Shown here: positions 63,857-64,000 of the stretch, piece by piece
How the letters are laid out: the number at the start of each line of letters is the position of its first letter
Numbering within the stretch: position 1 is the first letter of the stretch
Assembly: GCA_943367595.1 (NCBI GenBank)
Contig: CALRJS020000011.1
Span: 31,272-95,271, forward strand
Source: MW101C3 sp943367595
GTDB taxonomy: Bacteria > Cyanobacteriota > Cyanobacteriia > PCC-6307 > Cyanobiaceae
DNA: 64,000 bases
Reading direction: 5' to 3'
Program-made: the position numbers and the translations under genes
Notes under the pieces: model-generated
Seen by the model: only the letters and a program-made list of their open reading frames with translations
Database searches by the model: none
What the model was told of the DNA's origin: nothing

Positions 63857-64000
63857 TGTGCCGTCCCAGAGATTTGCGAGCAAAGTCGCTGGAGCTTCTC
63901 CAGGATGGAGTCCGCCGTGGCGGTCCAGTTGAACGGCGCCTTGGTCTTGTTGTAGGCCGCCACGAACTGCTCGATCTTGGCGATCAGCTCTTTGACGCTG
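63853..64000 (-). CDS. IS630-type transposase, C-terminal fragment (cut by window edge)
   Basis: The last ~48 codons of a gene entering from the right edge: SVKELIAKIEQFVAAYNKT, then KAPFNWTATADSILEKLQRL and a stop at 63853-63855. This is the conserved tail of IS630-family DDE transposases. Whether the full gene is intact cannot be judged from this window. Confidence 0.75.
   Translation of the reverse strand, partial: SVKELIAKIEQFVAAYNKTKAPFNWTATADSILEKLQRLCSQISGTAH

Overview
The window is chromosomal DNA from a high-GC picocyanobacterium of the Synechococcus/Cyanobium type. Evidence: ChlI (Mg-chelatase), PetG of cytochrome b6f, a CytM-like cytochrome, lycopene cyclase, an SbtA-type bicarbonate transporter, several families found only in cyanobacteria (DUF3370, CAAD, DUF6464, DUF3531, DUF1651, CPP1-like), HIP1 octamers (GCGATCGC, e.g. 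11715 and 17252) and the small RNA Yfr1 at its characteristic place between guaB3 and trxA. Most of the window is compact core genome in which consecutive genes often overlap by 4 bases (ATGA, GTGA, and apparently CTGA).

Layout. 0-2.6 kb: sufE, two small unknown proteins, a 5-formyl-THF cyclo-ligase and ruvC, all minus. 2.7-4.1 kb: a lone plus-strand TPR/glycosyltransferase-like gene. 4.2-9.4 kb: a minus-strand chain read as cytM, trmJ-like, class A beta-lactamase-like hydrolase, DUF3370, chlI. 9.4-16.2 kb: petG (+), then minus-strand rsmD, hisH, LOG-family, trxA, Yfr1, guaB3, CAAD protein and a DUF39 homocysteine-biosynthesis protein. 16.3-20.3 kb: gyrA and crtL (+). 20.4-29 kb: universal stress protein, GH57, NYN protein, leuA, ABC permease, sbtA, DUF6464, terC and a repeat-containing unknown. 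29-36.8 kb: a secreted protein with a PEP-CTERM-like signal, a putative HExxH metalloprotein, mfd, a small membrane protein, a degenerate intergenic repeat field and a C-terminal processing protease. 37-46.8 kb: ispG, uracil-DNA glycosylase, aminotransferase, SGNH hydrolase, sigma factor, DUF92 kinase-like protein, rsmE, DUF3531, ABC ATPase and hslO. 46.9-51.2 kb: CPP1-like, DUF1651, prfC, a second HExxH paralogue and a methyltransferase. 51.4-55.4 kb: B12-dependent ribonucleotide reductase, cysQ, cysC. 55.5-59 kb: a complete dTDP-L-rhamnose operon (rfbA-rfbC-rfbD-rfbB). 59.1-63 kb: a huge AT-richer multidomain glycosyltransferase. The last kilobase is insertion-sequence debris.

The accessory part is 55.5-64 kb: rhamnose-nucleotide synthesis feeding a RgpF/GT4/GT2 surface-polysaccharide glycosyltransferase whose 3' end may be cut off, next to a decayed IS5/IS1182-type transposase and the tail of an IS630-type transposase.

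The most unusual signals are: (i) short tandem duplications repeatedly placed on or beside stop codons and gene junctions; (ii) a lycopene cyclase that keeps its FAD-binding motif only if it starts at CTG inside the gyrA stop; (iii) two clear paralogues of a secreted HEAIH protein about 19 kb apart; (iv) a spaced degenerate repeat array at 35.3-35.45 kb. I saw no CRISPR array, prophage or defence island and no tRNA or rRNA gene.
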